Below, one piece after another: positions 20,700-28,411 of a DNA stretch of 45,221 nt (its first letter is position 1; every line of letters starts with the position of its first letter). This stretch comes from Candidatus Uhrbacteria bacterium (lineage in GTDB: Bacteria > Patescibacteriota > Patescibacteriia > UBA9934 > GWF2-40-263), in NCBI GenBank assembly GCA_016188495.1, contig JACPHU010000025.1, positions 1 through 45,221 of the forward strand, written 5' to 3'. Position numbers and translations under genes: made by a program. Under the pieces are notes generated by a model. It searched no databases, was not told the DNA's origin, and saw only the letters and a program-made list of their open reading frames with translations.

Positions 20700-21869
20700 T
20701 TATGTTCTGGATTTTAAGCTGTTATTCGATTTTTTTCCTCCCCATTTTTTGGGAGTTCTGGACAGGGCTTCCTTCATGACTTTTTGTTGCATCATTTCCA
20801 GAAGTTCTTTTGCGGCTGTGACATGGGCGGGGATGGGTGGAACACCGCGGCCTTGTTTTCTCTGTAGCACTCGATCTGCCGCAAGGGCAATAAAGGGAGC
20901 CGTGAGTCCGAGTCCTTCTTGGACTTCTGTTGGATTTCCTGATTCTCCAAAACGATCTTGAATGCCCACGCATTCCATAGGGACAGGGTTGTTGAGCGCG
21001 AGTGTTTCGGCAACTGCTCCACCTAATCCTCCAGCTACTTGGGCTTCCTCAACGGTGACAACAGCTCCTGTCTCTTTTGCCGCTTTGACAACGATTTTCG
21101 TATCGAAGGGTTTGATCGTGTGCATGTTGATGACACGGCATTCAATGCCATGTTCTTGAGAGAGCATTTGTGCGGCCAAGAGCGCTTCGTACAAAATGGG
21201 TCCTGTGGCGATGATCGTCAGATCATTCCCAAAACGGTAGGTTTCCGCGCGCCCCACTTTGAAAGGGGTTTTGAGTGTTGTGAATACAGGAGATTTTTCC
21301 CGGGCAAAACGTAGATAACAAGGTCCGGCAAGCGATGCCGCGGCCAAGGTTGCTTTTTTCGCTTCCACGGCGTCGCAGCCAATGAGCACGCGCATATTAG
21401 GCATGACGCGCATGATCGCGATATCCTCGATCATTTGATGAGTGGCTCCGTCGGGTCCTACAGAGACTCCGGCATGTGCTCCTGCGATTTTGACGTTCGA
21501 GTTTTGCAGAGCGATCGTCGTGCGAATTTGTTCCCAGTTGCGTCCGGGAGAAAAGGCGGCATAGCTTGAGATAAACGGTATTTTTTCAGCCAAGGACATT
21601 CCCGCGGCAATAGACGCCATCGATTGTTCTGACACGCCTAGTTGGACGAAACGATCAGGATACACTTCTTTAAAAGCTAAAGATCGTGTTGATTCCGTGA
21701 GATCCGCGCACAGGACAATAATATTTTTATTGAGCTTTCCCGCTTCAACCAATCCGTCTCCGTACCCGTTTCGCGTAGGGAGCGCTTTCAGCTTTGCTTC
21801 ATCAAACAGATGGCGCACAAGCCAGGCTTCACGATTGATTCCAGGTTTTATCTTTTGCATGTGAGCCAT
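20700..21869 (-). CDS. transketolase, C-terminal subunit
   Basis: LCADLTESTRSLAFKEVYPDRFVQLGVSEQSMASIAAGMSL; GATHQMIEDIAIMRVMPN. Confidence 0.9.
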   Translation of the reverse strand: MAHMQKIKPGINREAWLVRHLFDEAKLKALPTRNGYGDGLVEAGKLNKNIIVLCADLTESTRSLAFKEVYPDRFVQLGVSEQSMASIAAGMSLAEKIPFISSYAAFSPGRNWEQIRTTIALQNSNVKIAGAHAGVSVGPDGATHQMIEDIAIMRVMPNMRVLIGCDAVEAKKATLAAASLAGPCYLRFAREKSPVFTTLKTPFKVGRAETYRFGNDLTIIATGPILYEALLAAQMLSQEHGIECRVINMHTIKPFDTKIVVKAAKETGAVVTVEEAQVAGGLGGAVAETLALNNPVPMECVGIQDRFGESGNPTEVQEGLGLTAPFIALAADRVLQRKQGRGVPPIPAHVTAAKELLEMMQQKVMKEALSRTPKKWGGKKSNNSLKSRT

Positions 21870-21873
21870 AGGA

Positions 21874-22833
21874 TTAGCGTTTCATATGTGTACGAATTTT
21901 TTGAGCAGCTTTCCATCCCAACCATCCCAGAACCAACAAAGGAATTCCCACACCCACACCCACGATAGCGATCCAGATCACCGCTTCCACGAGCCACTGT
22001 GCAAGTGCCACAACCGCCTGGGCTGCTTCTTTGATGGTTGTGCCAGGACGGAATTCTTTTCCACCCACGGTAACAACCGGCTCTTCGGAAAGGCTCAGAG
22101 TGATCGTTGAAAAGTTCGTCTGGCTGTCCAAATATTGAATTTGCCCTGTGAGGGATTCGATTGTGCTGCGGACGTTTGCCAGTGCCGTTTCCACCTGGAT
22201 CATCTCTTCAACCGTTTTGGCAGCCTGTAGGATTTCTACGTATCGCGCTTCTTGCAACTGAGCGTTTTTGAGCCGGGCGGCAAGATCAATATACTGTTCT
22301 GTCACATCGTCGCTATTGACGGATTCCTGTGTCACGACCAATGCGAGTGCCTTGAGTTCGGTGATGGTCGAATCGAACATGTCTTCTGGAACGCGTACGG
22401 TGGCATACCCAGATTTTGTTCCGTCCGGATGTTCTTGGATCGTTGCATACTGGACGTAACCTTTTTTGGACGTCACGATTGTCTTGACGGTCTGGAGGCT
22501 TTCATCCGCATGATCGACGACTAAATCCAAAGATCCATTTTTGATGACTTTTTGGTCAGTTTCTTGATCGATCGCTTCGTCATAGAGAAGCTCTGGCGAA
22601 GGCGGCATAATGGAGGAGCGAGACATGACCGTATTTTCTGGGATAGGCATTCCTGGAACGGCAAAGAAGGCATCGGCTGCGCCGCTTTGTCCCAAAGATT
22701 CCTCCATGAAAACAGAACCCGTTTTCATTCTTATTGGATTTACAAAGATATTTGCAATAAAGAGGATAATTGCCAGGACTCCCAAGAGCGCGAGTCCTCT
22801 CATGATCCAAGGACGTATCGTTTGAAAAGTCAT
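21874..22833 (-). CDS. DUF4349-like membrane protein
   Basis: KVIKNGSLDLVVDHADESLQTVKTIV...YATVRVPEDMFDSTI...N-term and C-term TM segments. Confidence 0.75.
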   Translation of the reverse strand: MTFQTIRPWIMRGLALLGVLAIILFIANIFVNPIRMKTGSVFMEESLGQSGAADAFFAVPGMPIPENTVMSRSSIMPPSPELLYDEAIDQETDQKVIKNGSLDLVVDHADESLQTVKTIVTSKKGYVQYATIQEHPDGTKSGYATVRVPEDMFDSTITELKALALVVTQESVNSDDVTEQYIDLAARLKNAQLQEARYVEILQAAKTVEEMIQVETALANVRSTIESLTGQIQYLDSQTNFSTITLSLSEEPVVTVGGKEFRPGTTIKEAAQAVVALAQWLVEAVIWIAIVGVGVGIPLLVLGWLGWKAAQKIRTHMKR

Positions 22834-22871
22834 AGAATGTTGATGTTATTTAATTGAGTTTTTTGATGAGA

Positions 22872-23771
22872 TTATTCATGTTCGCTTACGATTCTTCCTG
22901 CTAGCGTTCGAAGTTCACGGATCGCTGTTTCAGATTCTTTTCCAGGATTTGGCGGTTTTCCATGCCAGGAGAAATCGTATTCCATATAATCTATGCCGTA
23001 TCCCGGAATCGTATCGGCGATGATCACCGTCGGTTTTTCTCTCACTCCATGGGCGCGTTCTACGGCGTTCACGAAGTCCCGGATGGAATTTCCCGCACAG
23101 CGGACGACGTTGAGATTAAAGGCTTCAAATTTTTGGACGAGAGGTTCAAGGGGCATGATCTCTTCGGTGGTTCCATCGATCTGGATGTTGTTGCGGTCAA
23201 TGATGAAGGTGCAGTTGTAGAGATGGTTGCGTCCGGCAAACAAAAGAGCTTCCCAAGTTTGTCCGGCGTCTAATTCTCCATCGCTCATGGCGCAATAGAC
23301 GCGCCAAGGGGATCGATCTAGCAGAGCGGCATAGGCCAAACCCACTGCTTGAGAGGATCCAGATCCCAGGGGACCAGAAGTGGTTTCAACTCCAGGAAGT
23401 TTTTCCCGTTCGGGATGTCCTTGAAGGCGGGATCCTAGCTTTCGCAGAGTCATCAACTCTTCTTTGGGAAAGTATCCAGCGTGCGCCATGGCCACATAAC
23501 GGATAGGGCAGATGTGGCCGTTGGAGAGGATAAGGCGGTCACGGTCTTTCCACTGCGGTCGCGCCGGATCATGGACAAGCACATGGAAATACAAGGCAGT
23601 AAAAATATCCGCCATTCCCAACGGCCCTGCTGAATGTCCGGAGCCGGCTTCCACAAGCATATCGATGAGGTCTTCACGTATGGAAGAAGCTTTATTCTCA
23701 AGTTCTTTGAGGGTGTCATCATGTAGATGAAGCGGTTTGCGGACTTTCGGACCCATAGTGAGATTGGGCAT
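22872..23771 (-). CDS. transketolase, N-terminal subunit
   Basis: AGSGHSAGPLGMADIFTALYF; GSLGSG-type GPLGSGSSQAVG; MSDGELDAGQTWEA. Confidence 0.92.
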   Translation of the reverse strand: MPNLTMGPKVRKPLHLHDDTLKELENKASSIREDLIDMLVEAGSGHSAGPLGMADIFTALYFHVLVHDPARPQWKDRDRLILSNGHICPIRYVAMAHAGYFPKEELMTLRKLGSRLQGHPEREKLPGVETTSGPLGSGSSQAVGLAYAALLDRSPWRVYCAMSDGELDAGQTWEALLFAGRNHLYNCTFIIDRNNIQIDGTTEEIMPLEPLVQKFEAFNLNVVRCAGNSIRDFVNAVERAHGVREKPTVIIADTIPGYGIDYMEYDFSWHGKPPNPGKESETAIRELRTLAGRIVSEHE

Positions 23772-23857
23772 AGAGGAAGAAGATAAAATGGCGATTTGAT
23801 AGGTTCATTGTACTCGATTTTTTATCAGATAAGTATCCCGGTGTTATCCGAATGAAT

Positions 23858-23892
23858 AAAAAACCGGAGTATTGCGACTCCGGTTTTTTGTA
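23858..23892. terminator. bidirectional terminator
   Basis: AAAAAACCGGAGTattgcgACTCCGGTTTTTT. Confidence 0.8.
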
Positions 23893-23922
23893 TCCTTTTA
23901 CTACTTTGTTACTTTTTACACT

Positions 23923-24738
23923 CTACTCTACGTTCAATTTTCCTTTCATGCTGGAGTGATAGGCACAGTGGAAGGCGTAATCACCTGCGTCTTCAAAATA
24001 GCGGGTGAAGCTTTCTCCTGGGTTCAGGGTTCCTGTTCCCCAAGATCCGTCGTCAGCTGAAGCGGTGTGCTTGGTGTCGTCATTGTTGACGAAACGCACA
24101 GCTCTGCCTGAGTCAACATCTAATGTGCTTGGGCTATAGCTGTTGTCTTGGATGCTGACCGTGACGTATGTTTGCAGACCTTTATCAGAATCGATGGAGA
24201 ATGCGGTAGCCTCTTCAGAGGCTGGATCATATTGCGAAGCGAATTCCAGGTCGCTTCCTAAGCTGTAGTTGGAGAAGAACCCATCTGGAACATCGTCGAT
24301 CTGCTTATTCCAGGTTGATCCGTACAGTTCCTCGGCAACCTCTTCTGAGACAATGCCATGGAGTTCCCCATTGGCTCCAACGGCATAGACGGTTGGATCA
24401 GAGTTGATTTTGACCATCTTGACTCCTGGTCTGTACGTGACGTTTCCTCCGATCTGGATATCGGAAAGGTCGCTATCGGAAATCCATTTCACATCGTCGA
24501 AGTCCTCAAACCATGTGAAATAGGTCTTGTCGTTTGGAAACACGTAGCGGAAGCCGTCCAAACCGTAGTAATACACGGCGCTATAGGATTCACCACGAAT
24601 CAGATCACCGGCTTCAAGGCTTGCTGCGCTTACGAGGGATGTCGCTCCGGCGGAAGGGATCACGCCTGAAAGGGAAAGGGCGAGTCCTAACACCACGACA
24701 AGTCCGGTTCCTGACAAAAGAGTGAGAGGTTTTGTCAT
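23923..24738 (-). CDS. secreted cupredoxin-domain protein (type I Cu ligands present)
   Basis: C-terminal KHTASADD...GDYAFHCAYHSSMKGKLNV; signal peptide; middle RYVFPNDKTYFTWFEDF domain. Confidence 0.8.
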   Translation of the reverse strand: MTKPLTLLSGTGLVVVLGLALSLSGVIPSAGATSLVSAASLEAGDLIRGESYSAVYYYGLDGFRYVFPNDKTYFTWFEDFDDVKWISDSDLSDIQIGGNVTYRPGVKMVKINSDPTVYAVGANGELHGIVSEEVAEELYGSTWNKQIDDVPDGFFSNYSLGSDLEFASQYDPASEEATAFSIDSDKGLQTYVTVSIQDNSYSPSTLDVDSGRAVRFVNNDDTKHTASADDGSWGTGTLNPGESFTRYFEDAGDYAFHCAYHSSMKGKLNVE

Positions 24739-24829
24739 ATGTTTAAATAAAAAAATTAGATAGATAACACAAGGAGTATAGCATAAAAAAACGATAGATT
24801 CCAAGATCAGCTCGTTTAGATTCCGCTTT

Positions 24830-26308
24830 TTATTTCAACATTTCTAATAGTGTGGACGTTACAGAGTTGAAAAGATCTTGATATCCCGAAAAATTTTCTT
24901 TTGTCATATGATCATCGCCTACAATGACTTCAATGCGACTAAATTCGGGTAAGAGAAGCGTCTGTGTTAATCTCTTTTTTTGTTTTTCCGAAAGTTCTTG
25001 AACCAATCCTTCTGTGTATGTTTGTGTGACGTCTTTGATGTCATACGTACGACCTTCAATCGTTGAAATAGCATCAAAAACAGGTTGGTAATGAGCAGCG
25101 ATAAAGAGGACTTGTCTATCGATTCGTAATTGTTGTTCTTCTATCCATTCTTTTTTTGTTTCATCATCCTTTACCCAACTCGGAAGATGTTCTGGGTTTG
25201 AGAGATATTCATCATTAAAAATATAAGCACCATCAAAATCACAAATTTCTGCGGCGAGCGTGATGTCTTGTTTGTGATTTAACAACGCACCCTGATTCAA
25301 TCGGTTTTCAATGAAAATTCCGGCTTGTTGTCCCAGTAGTCTCGCGTATTCTGAGAGAAATTCCTCAGCGGTTAGTTCTTGTTTTCGTTCTTGAGAAAGA
25401 ATTTGTCTTGAGGATTCAATGATAAGTCGCAATTTATCAGTTCGCTCTGACGATTCTGATTCTTTAAGAACTTTTTCTACGTCATCTACTCGCCAGATAT
25501 TTCGAAAAGCCCGAATATTTTCTCCCAGGATAGCGGATTCATATCCATCCTTAAATTCTTGAGCGTTTAAAAGTTTTTTAAAAAAGATGGGATCAATCTG
25601 ACCTTTGTGTCTTTCAATAAAATCTAGCAGTCCTTCTCCTCTTGTGTCTTGTGGATTATCACTTTCTGGAACAGGCAGATTATTGGTTTGAGCAAACTCA
25701 CGGTCAAATTTGATCGTCTCGACAATTTTTGGCATGCGCAAATGATACGAAGCAAACCGTTGCGTCTGTCTTGCTTCCAACAAGAGATCTCCATAAAAGG
25801 CCGCTCCACGGAATCGAAGAAGTTGTTTTCCCTTTACTTCCAGAAAAAAAAGAGGAGCTACGCCCCTTTTTCCAAGAGGATATGCCCATGATCCTCCTGC
25901 TTGTTCAGCTTTTTGTTGCATTTGTTCATTGTTTGCATTTGAACCGATTCCTTTCCATTGTAGAAAATGATAATCGATACCGTCGATATGTGATGTTTGT
26001 TCGATGAAAGCCGCTTTTCCCATGGAAGGAGTTTCTTTGATCTCTAACCGCTTTTGAGGATATTCAGAAGAAGCGTCTTGTGGAGAAACTCTAAAAAGAG
26101 GTTTACAAAATTCTGTTGGTCCAGCTCCTAAAAACCCTTGTTCCTTTATGACGAGACCAGGAAATTCTGGAATAAGTTCTTTTGTTTCTATGCGTCTTTC
26201 AAGAATGTTCGTTTTTGTTTCTTGTCTTGTTGGACAATTTGAAGCGTGTTCTCCGATATGGAGCGGATATCCGCAGTGTGAACAGATGGGTTGTTCAATC
26301 GATCTCAT
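24830..26308 (-). CDS. hypothetical protein with N-terminal zinc-ribbon-like motif
   Basis: CSHCGYPLHIGEHASNCP; 492-aa ORF. Confidence 0.7.
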   Translation of the reverse strand: MRSIEQPICSHCGYPLHIGEHASNCPTRQETKTNILERRIETKELIPEFPGLVIKEQGFLGAGPTEFCKPLFRVSPQDASSEYPQKRLEIKETPSMGKAAFIEQTSHIDGIDYHFLQWKGIGSNANNEQMQQKAEQAGGSWAYPLGKRGVAPLFFLEVKGKQLLRFRGAAFYGDLLLEARQTQRFASYHLRMPKIVETIKFDREFAQTNNLPVPESDNPQDTRGEGLLDFIERHKGQIDPIFFKKLLNAQEFKDGYESAILGENIRAFRNIWRVDDVEKVLKESESSERTDKLRLIIESSRQILSQERKQELTAEEFLSEYARLLGQQAGIFIENRLNQGALLNHKQDITLAAEICDFDGAYIFNDEYLSNPEHLPSWVKDDETKKEWIEEQQLRIDRQVLFIAAHYQPVFDAISTIEGRTYDIKDVTQTYTEGLVQELSEKQKKRLTQTLLLPEFSRIEVIVGDDHMTKENFSGYQDLFNSVTSTLLEMLK

Positions 26309-26323
26309 AATTTTTATGATCGT

Positions 26324-27163
26324 CTATTCAACAATAATCGCCCCTTCAAACACATTGCGATCTCCATACGTGGAGTAATAATGCCATGTGCCTTTTTCGT
26401 TGAAATAGCGAGTGTAGTGATCTCCTGGATAGAGGGTTCCCGAACCCCAGACTCGATCCCATTCTGTGGCTGAGCGATTTTCGTTTGTGGTGTTGAGCCA
26501 CTCTACCGCGGTTCCGGCAGGGATCGTAATGGTTGATGATTGATAGCCGGATTCAGTGATTTCAACCGATGTAGAGGTTTGGAGATCTTTGTCCTCGTTG
26601 ATGGAGAATGCTTCTATTTGCTCGATCTCTGGATCATATTGGGAGTCGAGTTCTATCTCAGCTCCTAATGTGTAGTTGCCAAACAAACCATCCATCACAT
26701 CATCAACCTGTTTGTTCCATGAGGATCCGTACAGTTGGGCTGCAACGGATTCCGACTCGATAGGGTGCAAGGTACCTCCTGAGGAAACCGCATACACCGT
26801 TGGATCAGAGTTGATTTTGACCATCTTCACTCCTGGCTTGTATGTGACATTTCCTCCGATTTGGATGTTGGCAAGGCTCGCGTCTGAGATCCATTTCACC
26901 TCATCAAAATTTTCGTACCAGGTAAAATAGGTCTTATCATTGGGAAAAACATAGCGAAGGCCATCTGCCCCATAGTAATAGACCGAAGAATAGGTTTCGC
27001 CACGGATTAGGTCTCCTGATTGGATTTCACTCTCTGTTGAAAGTGTCAGGGCATGGGAAGGAAAGGGGAGAGAAAGTAGCATGCTCAACGCCAGTAAGAT
27101 GCCAAGAATATGCCCTGAGCGCAGCGACCAGCGGGAGCGGAGTCGAAGGGTGATGTTATTCAT
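26324..27163 (-). CDS. secreted cupredoxin-fold paralog without Cu ligands
   Basis: Same RYVFPNDKTYFTWYENFDEVKWISDASL domain; C-terminus HYYSTYGDRNVFEGAIIVE. Confidence 0.75.
   Translation of the reverse strand: MNNITLRLRSRWSLRSGHILGILLALSMLLSLPFPSHALTLSTESEIQSGDLIRGETYSSVYYYGADGLRYVFPNDKTYFTWYENFDEVKWISDASLANIQIGGNVTYKPGVKMVKINSDPTVYAVSSGGTLHPIESESVAAQLYGSSWNKQVDDVMDGLFGNYTLGAEIELDSQYDPEIEQIEAFSINEDKDLQTSTSVEITESGYQSSTITIPAGTAVEWLNTTNENRSATEWDRVWGSGTLYPGDHYTRYFNEKGTWHYYSTYGDRNVFEGAIIVE
27113..27150. repeat. REP-like element inside a coding start
   Basis: CCCTGAGCGCAGCGACCAGCGGGAGCGGAGTCGAAGGG. Confidence 0.7.
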
Positions 27164-27839
27164 AAGATAATGAGTTCAGATACAGGTTTAGATCTTTGAG
27201 TGTTTTAGAAGGGTCTTTTGTTTTAAACAGCGCAGATCCTATACACAAACGATTTACCCCTGCTTTCACAAGAGGTTCAATCAGTTCTTGAGTGACTCCG
27301 CCATCTATTTCAATGATGAGGTCACAGCGGTGTGCTCGCGCACTGCGGATTTTGTTGAAAATAAATTCCGCGTCGCCTCCGTGCGGAGAATCTCCAAACG
27401 TCTGGCCTTGATACCCTGGATGCACGCTCATGATGGTGAGTTGGTCTACCTGATGCAGAACCGACTCGATTTCTGAGAGGGGAGATTCTGGATTTAGGGC
27501 AATGCCCGCCTCTAGTCTTAACATATCTTTAATATATCCCGTCACAACCCCCGAAGGCCGATGCATTTCTGTGTGCACGATGGCGCGCGTGAGTGTGGGG
27601 ACATATTTTTTCCATTCTTCAATAATAGGGAGGGGATTTTCCACCATTAAATGAAGTTCCATTTCCACATTTGTTTTTAAAGCGCCGATACGTTCCGGGT
27701 GATACCAGCTTGTGTTGGGGAATAAGGATCCATCAAGCACGTCTACTTGGATGAGGCGGCAGTCTTTTTCTACGGCTCGGAGGTTTTTTTCAAATTCTTT
27801 TTCAGATTCGACCAAAAAGGCCGGTACAATTTCGATCAT
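27156..27839 (-). CDS. rpe: ribulose-phosphate 3-epimerase
   Basis: VDVLDGSLFPN; MELHLMVENP; MSVHPGYQGQTF; EIDGGV. Confidence 0.9.
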   Translation of the reverse strand: MIEIVPAFLVESEKEFEKNLRAVEKDCRLIQVDVLDGSLFPNTSWYHPERIGALKTNVEMELHLMVENPLPIIEEWKKYVPTLTRAIVHTEMHRPSGVVTGYIKDMLRLEAGIALNPESPLSEIESVLHQVDQLTIMSVHPGYQGQTFGDSPHGGDAEFIFNKIRSARAHRCDLIIEIDGGVTQELIEPLVKAGVNRLCIGSALFKTKDPSKTLKDLNLYLNSLSYE

Positions 27840-28300
27840 AATCCAAATTCTTGATTTTCAATTTCATGGACGCGTTGTAAACGGCGTTTATGTCTTTCTT
27901 CACCGCTAAATTCGGTATTAAGCCACGCATCCACGATTTGTTTTGCCTCTTTGACCTCAAGATGGCGGCCAGGCAGACAAAGGATATTGGAATTGTCGTC
28001 CGTGCGCGCGCTTGAGGCGACTTCTTTGTTAAATCCTGTGGCAGCTCTAATCCCTTTTACTTTATTGGCCACGATACAAATACCTTGAGCATTTCCACAA
28101 ATGACAATCCCATGAGCGTTTTCGTCTGTGGCCACACGTTTGGCAACGGCATAGCCGAAGTCGGGATAATCATCGCCATTCACGAGGTTTTCGTTGCCCA
28201 TATCCACAACGCGATATTCTTTCTCTTTTAAATAATCCTCCAGTGCCTCTTTGAGCTCCCAACCCGCGTGGTCTGCCCCAATATAAATAGTTTGTTTCAT
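27836..28300 (-). CDS. rpiB: ribose-5-phosphate isomerase B
   Basis: IYIGADHAGWELKEAL; CGNAQGICIVANKVKGIRAA. Confidence 0.9.
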   Translation of the reverse strand: MKQTIYIGADHAGWELKEALEDYLKEKEYRVVDMGNENLVNGDDYPDFGYAVAKRVATDENAHGIVICGNAQGICIVANKVKGIRAATGFNKEVASSARTDDNSNILCLPGRHLEVKEAKQIVDAWLNTEFSGEERHKRRLQRVHEIENQEFGL

Positions 28301-28309
28301 AGTAGGGCT

Positions 28310-28338
28310 ATTGTAACAGTGGGGTAGTTGAGTAGCAA
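28310..28338 (-). promoter_or_regulatory. promoter of rpiB (leaderless)
   Basis: minus strand TTGCTA, 17 nt, TACAAT (28315-28310), 9 nt to ATG. Confidence 0.55.
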
Positions 28339-28411
28339 AACAGTAGAGTCGCAAATGGATTCAGCAAGATACATTGATTTTTCCCCCTCTCATTGATACG
28401 CTCAACGATGT

